From: Treponema sp.
GTDB taxonomy: Bacteria > Spirochaetota > Spirochaetia > Treponematales > Breznakiellaceae
Direction: 5' to 3'
DNA length: 38,963 bases
Assembly: GCA_031267685.1 (NCBI GenBank)
Contig: JAIRYV010000019.1
Span: 1-38,963, forward strand
Made by a program: the position numbers and the translations under genes. Below, piece after piece: positions 25,335 to 33,235 of the stretch (positions within the stretch are counted from its first letter, which is position 1; each line of letters opens with the position of its first letter). The notes under the pieces are model-generated. The model ran no database searches, was not told where the DNA came from, and saw only the letters and a list, made by a program, of their open reading frames with translations.

Positions 25335-26190
25335 GCTGACTATTGTCCCAGATGGACGGACTATTGTCTTAGATAGGCGGACTATTGTCATGGTAGGCTG
25401 ACTATTGTCTCAGATGGATGGAATCGTCTTAGATAGGCGGGCTATTATCTCAGATGGACGGACTATTGTCATGGATAGGCGGTCTATTGTCCCAGATGGA
25501 CGGAATCGTCTTAGATAGGCGGGCTATTGTCTCAGATGGACGGAATCGTCTTAGATAGGCGGTCTATTGTCCCAGATGGACGGAATCGTCTTAGATAGGC
25601 GGACTATTGTCTCAGATGGACGGACTATTGTCCCAGATAGGCGGCTTATTGTCTCAGATGGACGGACTATCGTCTCAGATGGACGGACTATCGTCATGGA
25701 TAGGCGGGCTATTGTCCCAGATGGGCGGACTATTGTCATGGATAGGTGGACTATTGTCCTAGACGGACGGACTATTGTCTCAGATGGACGGATTATTGTC
25801 ATGGATAGGCGGATTATCGTCCCAGATGGATGGCCTATTATCATGGATAGGCGGGCTATTATCTCAGATAGACTGACTATTGTCCCAGATGGACAGACTA
25901 TTGTCTCAGATAGGCGGACTATTGTCCTAGACGGACGGACTATTGTCCTAGACGGACGGACTATTGTCCCAGATGGACAGACTATTGTCTCAGATAGGCG
26001 GGCTATTGTCCCAGATGGACAGACTATTGTCTCAGATAGGCGGGCTATTGTCTCAGATAGGCGGGCTATTGTCTCAGATGGATGGACTATCGTCCTAGAT
26101 AGGTGGACTATTGTCATGGATAGGCGGACTATCGTCTCAGATGGACGGACTATCGTCCTAGTATGGATAGCTTATCGTTCTAGATGGATA
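25335..26190. repeat. Large 21-bp minisatellite, about 40 units
   Basis: About 850 bp of units built on GGACTATTGTC followed by a variable half: CCAGATGGAC, TCAGATAGGC, ATGGATAGGC or CTAGACGGAC. GGAC and GTCC form a dyad around TATT in many units. A few 19-bp units (GGAATCGTCTTAGATAGGC type) occur in the first 250 bp and shift the frame. After about 25567 all units are 21 bp, so long open frames exist on both strands, with seven-residue repeats of TIVSDGR type (plus) and TIVRPSE type (minus). No ribosome site or promoter is seen for either. I call it a non-coding repeat. Confidence 0.9.
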
Positions 26191-26286
26191 GCCTATCGTC
26201 CGGATGTACGCTCAAAATCGGCATAAGATATGGTTTTAGATATGAAGATTACTGATAAGGCAAACTTAACGCCGATACATAAGATT

Positions 26287-26901
26287 ATGCGACAGATAAA
26301 TCTATCATTCTTACTTGGCCTCGGTTGTATGCTGTTCTTTTCGTGTTCTACGTATCCTTCAGCACTCAGGCCACAAAGTACGTCGGAACGACCCACAATT
26401 CCCGAATACATTATGGGAACCGGTGCTATGAGTGAGAAAATGCTCACGGCGTTCCTATTTTCGTCAAACCCGGATGCAGACACTGTGTTTGTGCAAAAAC
26501 TTGCCAGCATGTACATTGAAGAAGCGTCTATTGAGAACGTAAACCACGATGTTGCGTTCAGCCAGATGTGTCTGGAAACTGGCTTTCTCAAGTATGGTAA
26601 CCTCGTAACGCCTGACATGAACAACTTCTGCGGTCTGGGTTCTATTGACGCTGAACAGACTGGCGAGCGTTTCCCAGACCCGCGTACTGGAGTTCGCGCT
26701 CATATCCAGCATCTCAAGGCGTATGGCACGGATGAACCGCTTAAGCAGGAACTGGTCGATCCTCGCTACAAATGGGTAACACCTAAAGGTAAAGCGCCTG
26801 ATATCATGGGGCTTGCTGGCAAGTGGGCGACTGATCCGCGGTATGGCGAGAAAATCATTGTGCTGCTTAGAAGGCTCTATGAGTCGTCTCCTCCTGATTG
26901 A
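26287..26901 (+). CDS. Glucosaminidase-type lipoprotein (putative peptidoglycan hydrolase)
   Basis: A protein of 204 residues from the chosen start at 26287. That start gives a compact lipoprotein signal (MRQINLSFLLGLGCMLFFSC) with the lipidated cysteine at 20. In-frame ATGs at 26230 and 26242 give unlikely long leaders; none has a good ribosome site. The body fits the mannosyl-glycoprotein endo-beta-N-acetylglucosaminidase-like fold: HDVAFSQMCLETGFLKYGN (a likely catalytic glutamate in CLETGF), NNFCGLGS and FPDPRTGVRAHIQHLKAY. It is expected at the periplasmic or outer surface, trimming peptidoglycan. The large minisatellite ends about 100 bases upstream. Confidence 0.8.
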   Translation: MRQINLSFLLGLGCMLFFSCSTYPSALRPQSTSERPTIPEYIMGTGAMSEKMLTAFLFSSNPDADTVFVQKLASMYIEEASIENVNHDVAFSQMCLETGFLKYGNLVTPDMNNFCGLGSIDAEQTGERFPDPRTGVRAHIQHLKAYGTDEPLKQELVDPRYKWVTPKGKAPDIMGLAGKWATDPRYGEKIIVLLRRLYESSPPD

Positions 26902-26932
26902 CAATTTTTGACTTTCCCTGCAAGGTAAGACT

Positions 26933-27502
26933 ATGTTTATCGCAGGTTCAACCAATATGATCCCCGGAGAATACCGGAAGACAGCGTCGGCGCTTTTTCC
27001 GTCTGATGGTACTTACGCAAAGCAGGTTCCCGGCATAGAGGCCACGGTCGCTTTTGCTGAGATTTTGGGGATAGGTAATGATTACAGGAGCATCCTTGAC
27101 ACGAGTACTGTTGAGCAGATGGCGCACTTTTTACAGCATTTTCAGAACAATCTCGATCTGCTGATCCAGAAAACCTGGGTCGAAAAGGCGGATAAGAAGC
27201 GTAAAGAAAAGTTGCAGAAGCGGATTCCCCTCCTTATTGATGAGATAAAGAAGGAAAGTTACCAACAAGCGCTTATTGATTTCGGCGCGATTCTTGAGGA
27301 GTTGGCTTATCTCTTTTTTGGAGCGCAATCCAACGAGGCCGATTTCACTGAGTATACCTTCCGCATTGATATTCAGATGGGGTTATTCTGGTGGTATGGC
27401 GGGCAGATTGGCCGTATGCGGAGTATTTTTACCCAAGTGCTTGACGATACGGTCTTGCGCGCCATCCTCTTACTGGGTATCTGCTATCTTACTAACTTTT
27501 AG
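26933..27502 (+). CDS. Hypothetical helical protein upstream of glnS
   Basis: A 189-residue, mostly alpha-helical, charged protein (WVEKADKKRKEKLQKR near the middle) with a hydrophobic end (AILLLGICYLTNF). No signal peptide. AAGG lies 7 bases before the ATG. It is 31 bases after the lipoprotein gene and 17 bases before glnS, so all three may be one operon. I do not recognise the family and assign no function. Confidence 0.7.
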   Translation: MFIAGSTNMIPGEYRKTASALFPSDGTYAKQVPGIEATVAFAEILGIGNDYRSILDTSTVEQMAHFLQHFQNNLDLLIQKTWVEKADKKRKEKLQKRIPLLIDEIKKESYQQALIDFGAILEELAYLFFGAQSNEADFTEYTFRIDIQMGLFWWYGGQIGRMRSIFTQVLDDTVLRAILLLGICYLTNF

Positions 27503-27519
27503 GTTTTGGAGACTTATTT

Positions 27520-29277
27520 ATGGAGACAGAAACAGGACGCTCGGCTGGAACTACGATTTCAAGTAACACCGCGTATGGTTCTACTGCGTCGGACTTTATC
27601 AGCGAGTTTATCAAAGAAGACCTCAGGACTGGCCGTTTTAGCCATGTGTTGACGCGCTTTCCACCAGAGCCAAATGGCTGGCTACACATTGGCCACTGCA
27701 AAGCCTTCTATGTGGACTTTTCTATGGCGGAAAAGTTTGGCGGTAAGTGCAACCTGCGCTTTGACGATACCAACCCCGCTAAAGAAGACCGTTCTTATGT
27801 TGAAGCCATTAAGCGCGATGTAAAGTGGATGGGCTATGATTGGGAAGACCGCGAGTTCTACGCCTCGGATTATTACGAGTACCTTTACGAGCTTGCGGTA
27901 AAGATCATCAAAAAGGGACATGCTTATGTTGATGACCTTTCCGAAGAGGAAACCAGCGAGTATCGAGGCACGGCAGTTGCTGACAAGAACAACATCACCA
28001 TTACGCTGCCCGGGCGCAATAGTCCCTACCGCGATCGCTCGGTTGAGGAAAACCTTGAACTTTTTGCCCGTATGCGCGCTGGCGAGTTTGCTGACGGGGC
28101 AAAGACGCTCCGCGCCAAGATCGACATGGCACATCCTAACCTCCTGCTGCGCGATCCGGTGATGTACCGTATTCGCCGGGAAACGCACTACCGCACTGGC
28201 AATTCGTGGTGCATCTATCCTATGTACGACTTTCAGCACCCGCTATCGGACGCAAAGGAGGGCATCACTCACTCGCTGTGTTCAATGGAATACGAGATAC
28301 ATCGCCCCTTGTACGAATGGTTTATCAACGAGGCTGAGGTGTTCCCATCGCGGCAGATCGAGTTTGCCCGTCTTAACGTCACCCATACTGTGATGAGCAA
28401 GCGCTGGCTGCTGCGTCTTGTGCAGGAAAAGTTTGTTTCCGGCTGGGACGATCCGCGTATGCCCACCATTGCGGGCTTACGGCGGCGCGGCTACACGCCG
28501 GAGGCGATTCGGAGCTTTGTTTCGCAGGTCGGTATTGCCAAAACCGATAGCATGGTTGACATTGCCTTTCTTGAATACTGTTTGCGTCAAGACCTCAACA
28601 AACGCTCTCCACGTGTGATGGTGGTTTTAAAACCCTTAAAACTGATTATTGAGAACTGGGAAGTCGGCAAAGTTGAGGAAGTGGAAGCTGTGAATAACCC
28701 AGAAAACCCGTCTGCTGGAACCCGCACACTGCGCTTCAGCCGCGTTCTATGGATCGAGCGTGATGACTTTGAGGAAACGCCGCCACCAAAGTATTTCCGC
28801 CTCTATCCGGGTAACAGTGTTCGCCTTCGCTATGGCTACATCGTTACCTGTACGGGTTTTGACAAAGACCCTAGCACTGGCGAAATCACTGCTGTTCGTT
28901 GTGTGTATGACCCCGCAACTAAAGGCGGTAATGCTCCTGACAATCGCAAGGTAAAAAGCACGCTTCACTGGGTTGCTGCTGATGGCGCGATTCCTATTGA
29001 AGTGCGGCTCTACGACTATTTATTCGCTATTGAGCGGCCAATGGAAGTGCTGCCGGGCGGGTCATTCATTGATAACCTCAGCCCCAGCTCCCTTGAAGTG
29101 ATTCCCAGCGCCTATGCCGAGCCATGCCTTGCCGCCGCCGCCCCTCTGACCCGCTATCAGTTCGAGCGTCTGGGCTATTTTGTCCGCGACCCTGATACCA
29201 GCGATGGCAAGCCTGTATTTAACAAAACTGTGGGACTGCGGGACACATGGTTAAAGGTGAAAGACAAACTCCAGTAA
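27520..29277 (+). CDS. glnS: Glutaminyl-tRNA synthetase
   Basis: A 585-residue class I synthetase. The signature PPEPNGWLHIGHCKA has HIGH at 56-59, and the second motif is VMSKR at 291-295. GlnRS-type wording (LRFDDTNP, YDFQHPLSDA, GWDDPRMPT) separates it from GluRS. The C-terminal anticodon-binding beta-barrels are present. The N-terminus is about 20 residues longer than usual and low in structure. GGAG lies 8 bases before the ATG. It charges tRNA-Gln directly, so the organism need not use the amidotransferase route for glutamine. Confidence 0.96.
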   Translation: METETGRSAGTTISSNTAYGSTASDFISEFIKEDLRTGRFSHVLTRFPPEPNGWLHIGHCKAFYVDFSMAEKFGGKCNLRFDDTNPAKEDRSYVEAIKRDVKWMGYDWEDREFYASDYYEYLYELAVKIIKKGHAYVDDLSEEETSEYRGTAVADKNNITITLPGRNSPYRDRSVEENLELFARMRAGEFADGAKTLRAKIDMAHPNLLLRDPVMYRIRRETHYRTGNSWCIYPMYDFQHPLSDAKEGITHSLCSMEYEIHRPLYEWFINEAEVFPSRQIEFARLNVTHTVMSKRWLLRLVQEKFVSGWDDPRMPTIAGLRRRGYTPEAIRSFVSQVGIAKTDSMVDIAFLEYCLRQDLNKRSPRVMVVLKPLKLIIENWEVGKVEEVEAVNNPENPSAGTRTLRFSRVLWIERDDFEETPPPKYFRLYPGNSVRLRYGYIVTCTGFDKDPSTGEITAVRCVYDPATKGGNAPDNRKVKSTLHWVAADGAIPIEVRLYDYLFAIERPMEVLPGGSFIDNLSPSSLEVIPSAYAEPCLAAAAPLTRYQFERLGYFVRDPDTSDGKPVFNKTVGLRDTWLKVKDKLQ

Positions 29278-29324
29278 ACACACCACGGCGTATATCCGCT
29301 GCCGCCGGTTTCATTGCTGATTAT

Positions 29325-29351
29325 CCGGCGTGTTGTGTTCCAACACGCCGG
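29325..29351 (+). terminator. Terminator-like hairpin after glnS
   Basis: CCGGCGTGTTG (29325-29335) and CAACACGCCGG (29341-29351) form a perfect 11-bp stem with a 5-base loop; no T run. The A+T-rich sequence from 29352 to 29629 holds no recognised gene. Confidence 0.7.
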
Positions 29352-29629
29352 TGTTATGTATGCGAATATATCCACCTCGCTTATAGGGACCGGAAACCAG
29401 TAAATGTATATTTCATATCTTTCTATAATAAGAGTATGACTCTATTACTAAGTCCAGAAAATATTCTGACTTATTTTGCTTTACCCCTTCTTTTATTATC
29501 TTCTAAACATAACATCATTATGATATTTTATATGAACACAATATTTTTTCGCAACTATTTAGTCGCATATAAAATCAGGGAGAATGTCCACAGATGGACA
29601 CAGATAAGACAAAATCAGTGTTTTCTAAT

Positions 29630-30586
29630 CTAGCGTTCTGAGACATAGCGGTACAGGGTCTCAAAATCTGGGACTCCGCCGGTGGGACCGACCTGTGTTA
29701 TCTTGAAACCTGCGACCGCATTGGCAAAACGCGCTGCGTTAGGCGGGTTCCAGCCAGCAAGGAGTCCGCGAATAAAACCAGCGGTGAAGGCGTCGCCAGC
29801 GCCGGTGGTATCCTTTGCGACGAATTCGGTGAAGGCGGGAATGAGCCATTCGTCATGAAAGTCGGTGATATAAGAACCGTGCTTGCCGAGTTTCACTGTC
29901 AGTATTTTAATGCCATACCCAGAGAAGGCGTGTCTGATTGCGGAAAGGTCCTGCGCTCCGCTTATGATTATCGCTTCGTCGTAGCTGGGCGCAAAAATAT
30001 CGGTTTCGTGGAGCATGGGAGACAAGAGTTCCTGAAAAAAGGCACTTGGGTGTTCGCCGAGTGCGTTACAAGTATCTGCCAGAGTTAGTTTCCCCAGGTC
30101 ATGGGCTTTTTTGAAAAGCGCTGCTGCGCCGCCCGCGTCCATCGCTTCCATACACAGGGCGCAACCATAATACACAAGGTCAGCTTCTTCGATTAACGTG
30201 GGAATTATGTCAGTATAACTAAAGACTTTGCTCAATTCGTTATAGGTACAAAAATGGCGTGCGCCATTGGCTTCGACGAGTATATAACAGACCATGGTTC
30301 CCAGACTTGGATGATAGCGCAGTCCCCGCTCATCAAGACCCAATTTATGAGTTTCTTCCATAATAAAGTCGCCATTTGAGTCATGGCCAATCATGCCGCT
30401 AAGAAGCGGGGTTATACCCAGCTTGTTCAGGGTGATTGCCACGTTCAGCGCGTTACCACCGGCACATGGACGCGGCGCTTCAATGAGGCAGAGGTTATCA
30501 GTCATGATCGACGCTGGTATGGGACGCAGGGGAATATCGCATACAATCATGCCGGCGCACAGTACTTTTTGCATAATGGGTATCAT
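29630..30586 (-). CDS. PfkB-family carbohydrate/nucleoside kinase
   Basis: A 318-residue ribokinase-fold enzyme. GGNALNVA (43-50) is the substrate-side signature, and DTTGAGDAF (259-267) carries the catalytic base D265 and the anion hole. It phosphorylates a hydroxyl group of a sugar, nucleoside or similar compound with ATP. It overlaps the ABC ATPase gene by four bases (ATGA), so its substrate may be what that transporter imports. Ribokinase, adenosine kinase and pyrimidine-type kinases share this fold, and sequence alone does not decide. Confidence 0.88.
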   Translation of the reverse strand: MIPIMQKVLCAGMIVCDIPLRPIPASIMTDNLCLIEAPRPCAGGNALNVAITLNKLGITPLLSGMIGHDSNGDFIMEETHKLGLDERGLRYHPSLGTMVCYILVEANGARHFCTYNELSKVFSYTDIIPTLIEEADLVYYGCALCMEAMDAGGAAALFKKAHDLGKLTLADTCNALGEHPSAFFQELLSPMLHETDIFAPSYDEAIIISGAQDLSAIRHAFSGYGIKILTVKLGKHGSYITDFHDEWLIPAFTEFVAKDTTGAGDAFTAGFIRGLLAGWNPPNAARFANAVAGFKITQVGPTGGVPDFETLYRYVSER

Positions 30587-31386
30587 ATAATGTCTGCCCC
30601 GTTCAATCTATTCCCAAGCGCCCGCAGGAGCTTCCGCTCCAATGCGTTTGCCGCAGGTGAGTCTGTGCCGTAAACGCGGTCCTCGGTCAACAGGCTTATT
30701 GTTTCGTCGAATACAAGGCCGTTTGGCGTTTTGCCGAGAACTATGACGCGCTTGCCGAGAAAAATCGCCTCACGGGGATCGTGGGTAACGGCGAACAGAA
30801 AACGCGGCACGACATTAAGTATATGTTGGAGTGTTTCCATCAATTCTATACGCAGGGGAATGTCGAGGGATTGAAACGGCTCGTCCATGAGCAGCAGTGG
30901 CGCGGGGTAGGCGAAGGCACGGGCGATTGAGACGCGCTGTGCCTGGCCTCCGGAAAGCGTGGACGGATATTCGCCAGCTTTGTCTGATAGCGACACCATG
31001 TCCAGAAAATAACGGGCGCGTTCCAGCGCGGCGGCTTTTGACAGCGATGCTGCCTCCAACGGCAGAGCGATATTTTCCAGCGTGGTAAGCTGGGGAAAAA
31101 GACGCGGTTCTTGAAAGGCGAAAGAAGCTTTTGGAGCAATGATAAGGCCGGAAGTGGGCGTCAATAGTCCGGCGATGAGTCGCAGTAATGTTGTTTTACC
31201 ACAACCCGATGGCCCTAATAGCATGAGCGGGTTATCAGCGGCGTTCAGTTCCAGAGAAAAGTTGTCAAACAGAACATTGTTACCAAACGCGAAACAGAGT
31301 TTATTAATAGAAGGATTAAATGTATCAGCGCTTAATTCGTGAGAGCGGTATACGCCGCCTTCTTTAAAGGAGGGATTTTGTATCAT
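30583..31386 (-). CDS. ABC transporter ATP-binding protein, nitrate/sulfonate/thiamine-precursor class
   Basis: About 267 residues from ATG 31386 (another ATG at 31401 is possible; earlier codons would lie inside the permease gene). Walker A GPSGCGKTT, signature LSGGQAQR, Walker B LLLMDEP and switch histidine in AVTHDPREA are present. It overlaps the permease gene by 23 bases and the kinase gene by 4, so the four-gene minus-strand unit is tightly coupled. Confidence 0.88.
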   Translation of the reverse strand: MIQNPSFKEGGVYRSHELSADTFNPSINKLCFAFGNNVLFDNFSLELNAADNPLMLLGPSGCGKTTLLRLIAGLLTPTSGLIIAPKASFAFQEPRLFPQLTTLENIALPLEAASLSKAAALERARYFLDMVSLSDKAGEYPSTLSGGQAQRVSIARAFAYPAPLLLMDEPFQSLDIPLRIELMETLQHILNVVPRFLFAVTHDPREAIFLGKRVIVLGKTPNGLVFDETISLLTEDRVYGTDSPAANALERKLLRALGNRLNGADII

Positions 31387-32152
31387 ATTTATGAAATCCA
31401 TTTCGATAATACCAAAATGTAAAAAAGGCGTGCAGCAAAAGTTGCGACAGAGCGGCGGCAAGTATCGTGGCGAGGGTCCAAGCGAATAATTCAGCGGTTT
31501 CGAGCTGGGCTTTTGCCATCTGCATACTGGTTCCGAGTGCGCGGGCAGGCTGCACCAGCACTTCGGCGGCGGCAACTACCTTCCAGCAGAGCGAAAGGCT
31601 GGCACGTAAACTGCCAGTAATAAACGGTATAAGCGTGGGAATATAGAGGGCGTGGAGACGGATCTTTAATGAAACAGGGTATATAGAAAAAACTTCGGTG
31701 AGACGCGGGTCAACCGAGCGTATTCCCTCAAGCGTATTGGCAGCCATAACCGGAAACACCATGAGAAACGCGGTGAAAATCGGCGTCCGGTCAGCACCCA
31801 TAAGCAAAAAAGCGATAAGGATTACGGACATGACTGGCGTTGCGGAAACCAGCGTGAACAATGGCTGAAAAAAAGAAGCTGCGCGTGTGTCAAGTCCCGC
31901 GATAACTCCCACTGCAATGCCAAGTGGCGCGGAAATAGCCATGCCTAGGAGTACCCGCAGGAAGCTGTGGAACAGAGCCTGAAAAAAACGCGCACTGTGC
32001 GCCAGCGCAAAAAAGCGCTTGATCACAGATACGGGTGTGGGAAAAAGGATTTCACTGCCGGTGATAGTAGCTCCTGTTGCCCATGCGACTAGCAGGGCTG
32101 CTATACCGATACTGATCCAGACGATGTTTTTTCTAACGATAGTAAAACGCAT
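31364..32152 (-). CDS. ABC transporter permease, nitrate/sulfonate/thiamine-precursor class
   Basis: About 262 residues from ATG 32152; in-frame GTG 32170 or TTG 32173 would add a few residues. About six membrane segments are visible. The coupling motif region is SVDPRLTEVFSIYPVSLKIRLHALYIPTLIP. It overlaps the binding-protein gene by 20 bases and should form the channel for the same substrate. Confidence 0.88.
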   Translation of the reverse strand: MRFTIVRKNIVWISIGIAALLVAWATGATITGSEILFPTPVSVIKRFFALAHSARFFQALFHSFLRVLLGMAISAPLGIAVGVIAGLDTRAASFFQPLFTLVSATPVMSVILIAFLLMGADRTPIFTAFLMVFPVMAANTLEGIRSVDPRLTEVFSIYPVSLKIRLHALYIPTLIPFITGSLRASLSLCWKVVAAAEVLVQPARALGTSMQMAKAQLETAELFAWTLATILAAALSQLLLHAFFTFWYYRNGFHKYDTKSLL

Positions 32153-33089
32153 CAGCGGGAAGAGTGCCACCAATAGAGGCGGGGGCGAATTCTAAAAACA
32201 CCTTGAAAAGACTTTCCAGTGCGGGACGCGCCTCAAGCGCAGGAATAAACACGTAATTACTGTGCGGTATAGCGGCCTGCACTACAGGCGCACGGATTCC
32301 AAGCTCGTGTTTTTCCACCAATATGCCAGCCTCAGCTGGATTTGCGCCTACCCATTCTATAGAAGCTTTGCAGGCCCTCAATATATCAGCCATTGCTTCC
32401 CTTTGCGTGGCAGCGAAATCAGCGTCCACTACAAGCACGGTCATGGGATAATTCCCGCTGCCTTCAATGCTCGCCCATTCGTTCTGAATATCACCAATGA
32501 GCCGCAATGCGCTGTTACCAGAACGCGCCATAGTAGTAAAAGGCTCTGGCAGTAATGCGATGGAAACCCTGCTGGCGATGAGTGACTGGGCTATTTCAGC
32601 GGTGGCGAGGCTGTATGATAAACTCAGGTCATGATCGGGATTCATTCCTTTAGCTAAAAGAATTCGACGGAACACATAATCAGGTGTTGCGCCTTGTCCT
32701 GCGATTTCCACGGTTTTCCCGCGCAGGTCTTCGAGGCTTTGCACACTGGGGTCTGAGGTGATGAGACTCAGCATACCGGTTCCCAAGACGGCCGCGACCT
32801 GTATGTGTTTCCCGCTGGCGGCGATCTTTGCCGCGACGTTTGGCGGCAATATACCGATTTTTGCCTCGCCGCTGATAAAACGTGCTGCCATAAGGTCAGC
32901 CTGCGCCAGCGCCTCGACTTTAATGGCAAACGCAGGAGTGCTTGGTGGATTCTCAAAGAGCTGGATAAGACCAACGCCAGACGGGCCTTTCAGCGCGTAA
33001 ACGGTAAGGGGTGATTGAGCTACGGGCGAAGCGTTCATAGTCCAGCCGACGATACAAAAACATAGGATTTTAAAAAGATTGTGCTTCAT
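32133..33089 (-). CDS. ABC transporter substrate-binding protein, NMT1/SsuA-like
   Basis: A 318-residue exported protein. The signal peptide MKHNLFKILCFCIVGWTMNA is probably cleaved near ASPVA. Family segments are KGPSGVGLIQLFE, GEAKIGILPPNVAAKIA, DLRGKTVEIAGQGATPDY and RVSIALLPEPF. It is not close to the binding protein at 9701, so the two systems probably carry different ligands. It is the first gene of the unit with permease, ATPase and PfkB kinase. The ribosome site is weak. The ligand is unknown; thiamine precursors, nucleobase-like compounds and sulfonates are all carried by this class. Confidence 0.86.
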   Translation of the reverse strand: MKHNLFKILCFCIVGWTMNASPVAQSPLTVYALKGPSGVGLIQLFENPPSTPAFAIKVEALAQADLMAARFISGEAKIGILPPNVAAKIAASGKHIQVAAVLGTGMLSLITSDPSVQSLEDLRGKTVEIAGQGATPDYVFRRILLAKGMNPDHDLSLSYSLATAEIAQSLIASRVSIALLPEPFTTMARSGNSALRLIGDIQNEWASIEGSGNYPMTVLVVDADFAATQREAMADILRACKASIEWVGANPAEAGILVEKHELGIRAPVVQAAIPHSNYVFIPALEARPALESLFKVFLEFAPASIGGTLPADAFYYR

Positions 33090-33235
33090 GTAACTATCAT
33101 ACTCAATCCTTTGATTTAGTAAAGAGTATGGGAAGAAAAAATATAAAAAGAAGTGAAAACCCTCTTCCCTTTCTTTATTACTTCATTGTAGAATCAAAAA
33201 ATAAAGATCGAACAAAAGATTTTGTGGAGGTTTCA

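Noticed and set aside
25567-26226. Long open frames on both strands across the 21-bp minisatellite, looking like heptad-repeat proteins
   Set aside because: A 21-bp unit keeps any stop-free frame open, no ribosome site or promoter is present, and 19-bp units break the frame to the left. Treated as repeat DNA.
30583-31575. Long N-terminal version of the second ABC ATPase
   Set aside because: The extra residues would be encoded inside the permease gene in another frame and do not resemble the family. The start was moved to 31386.
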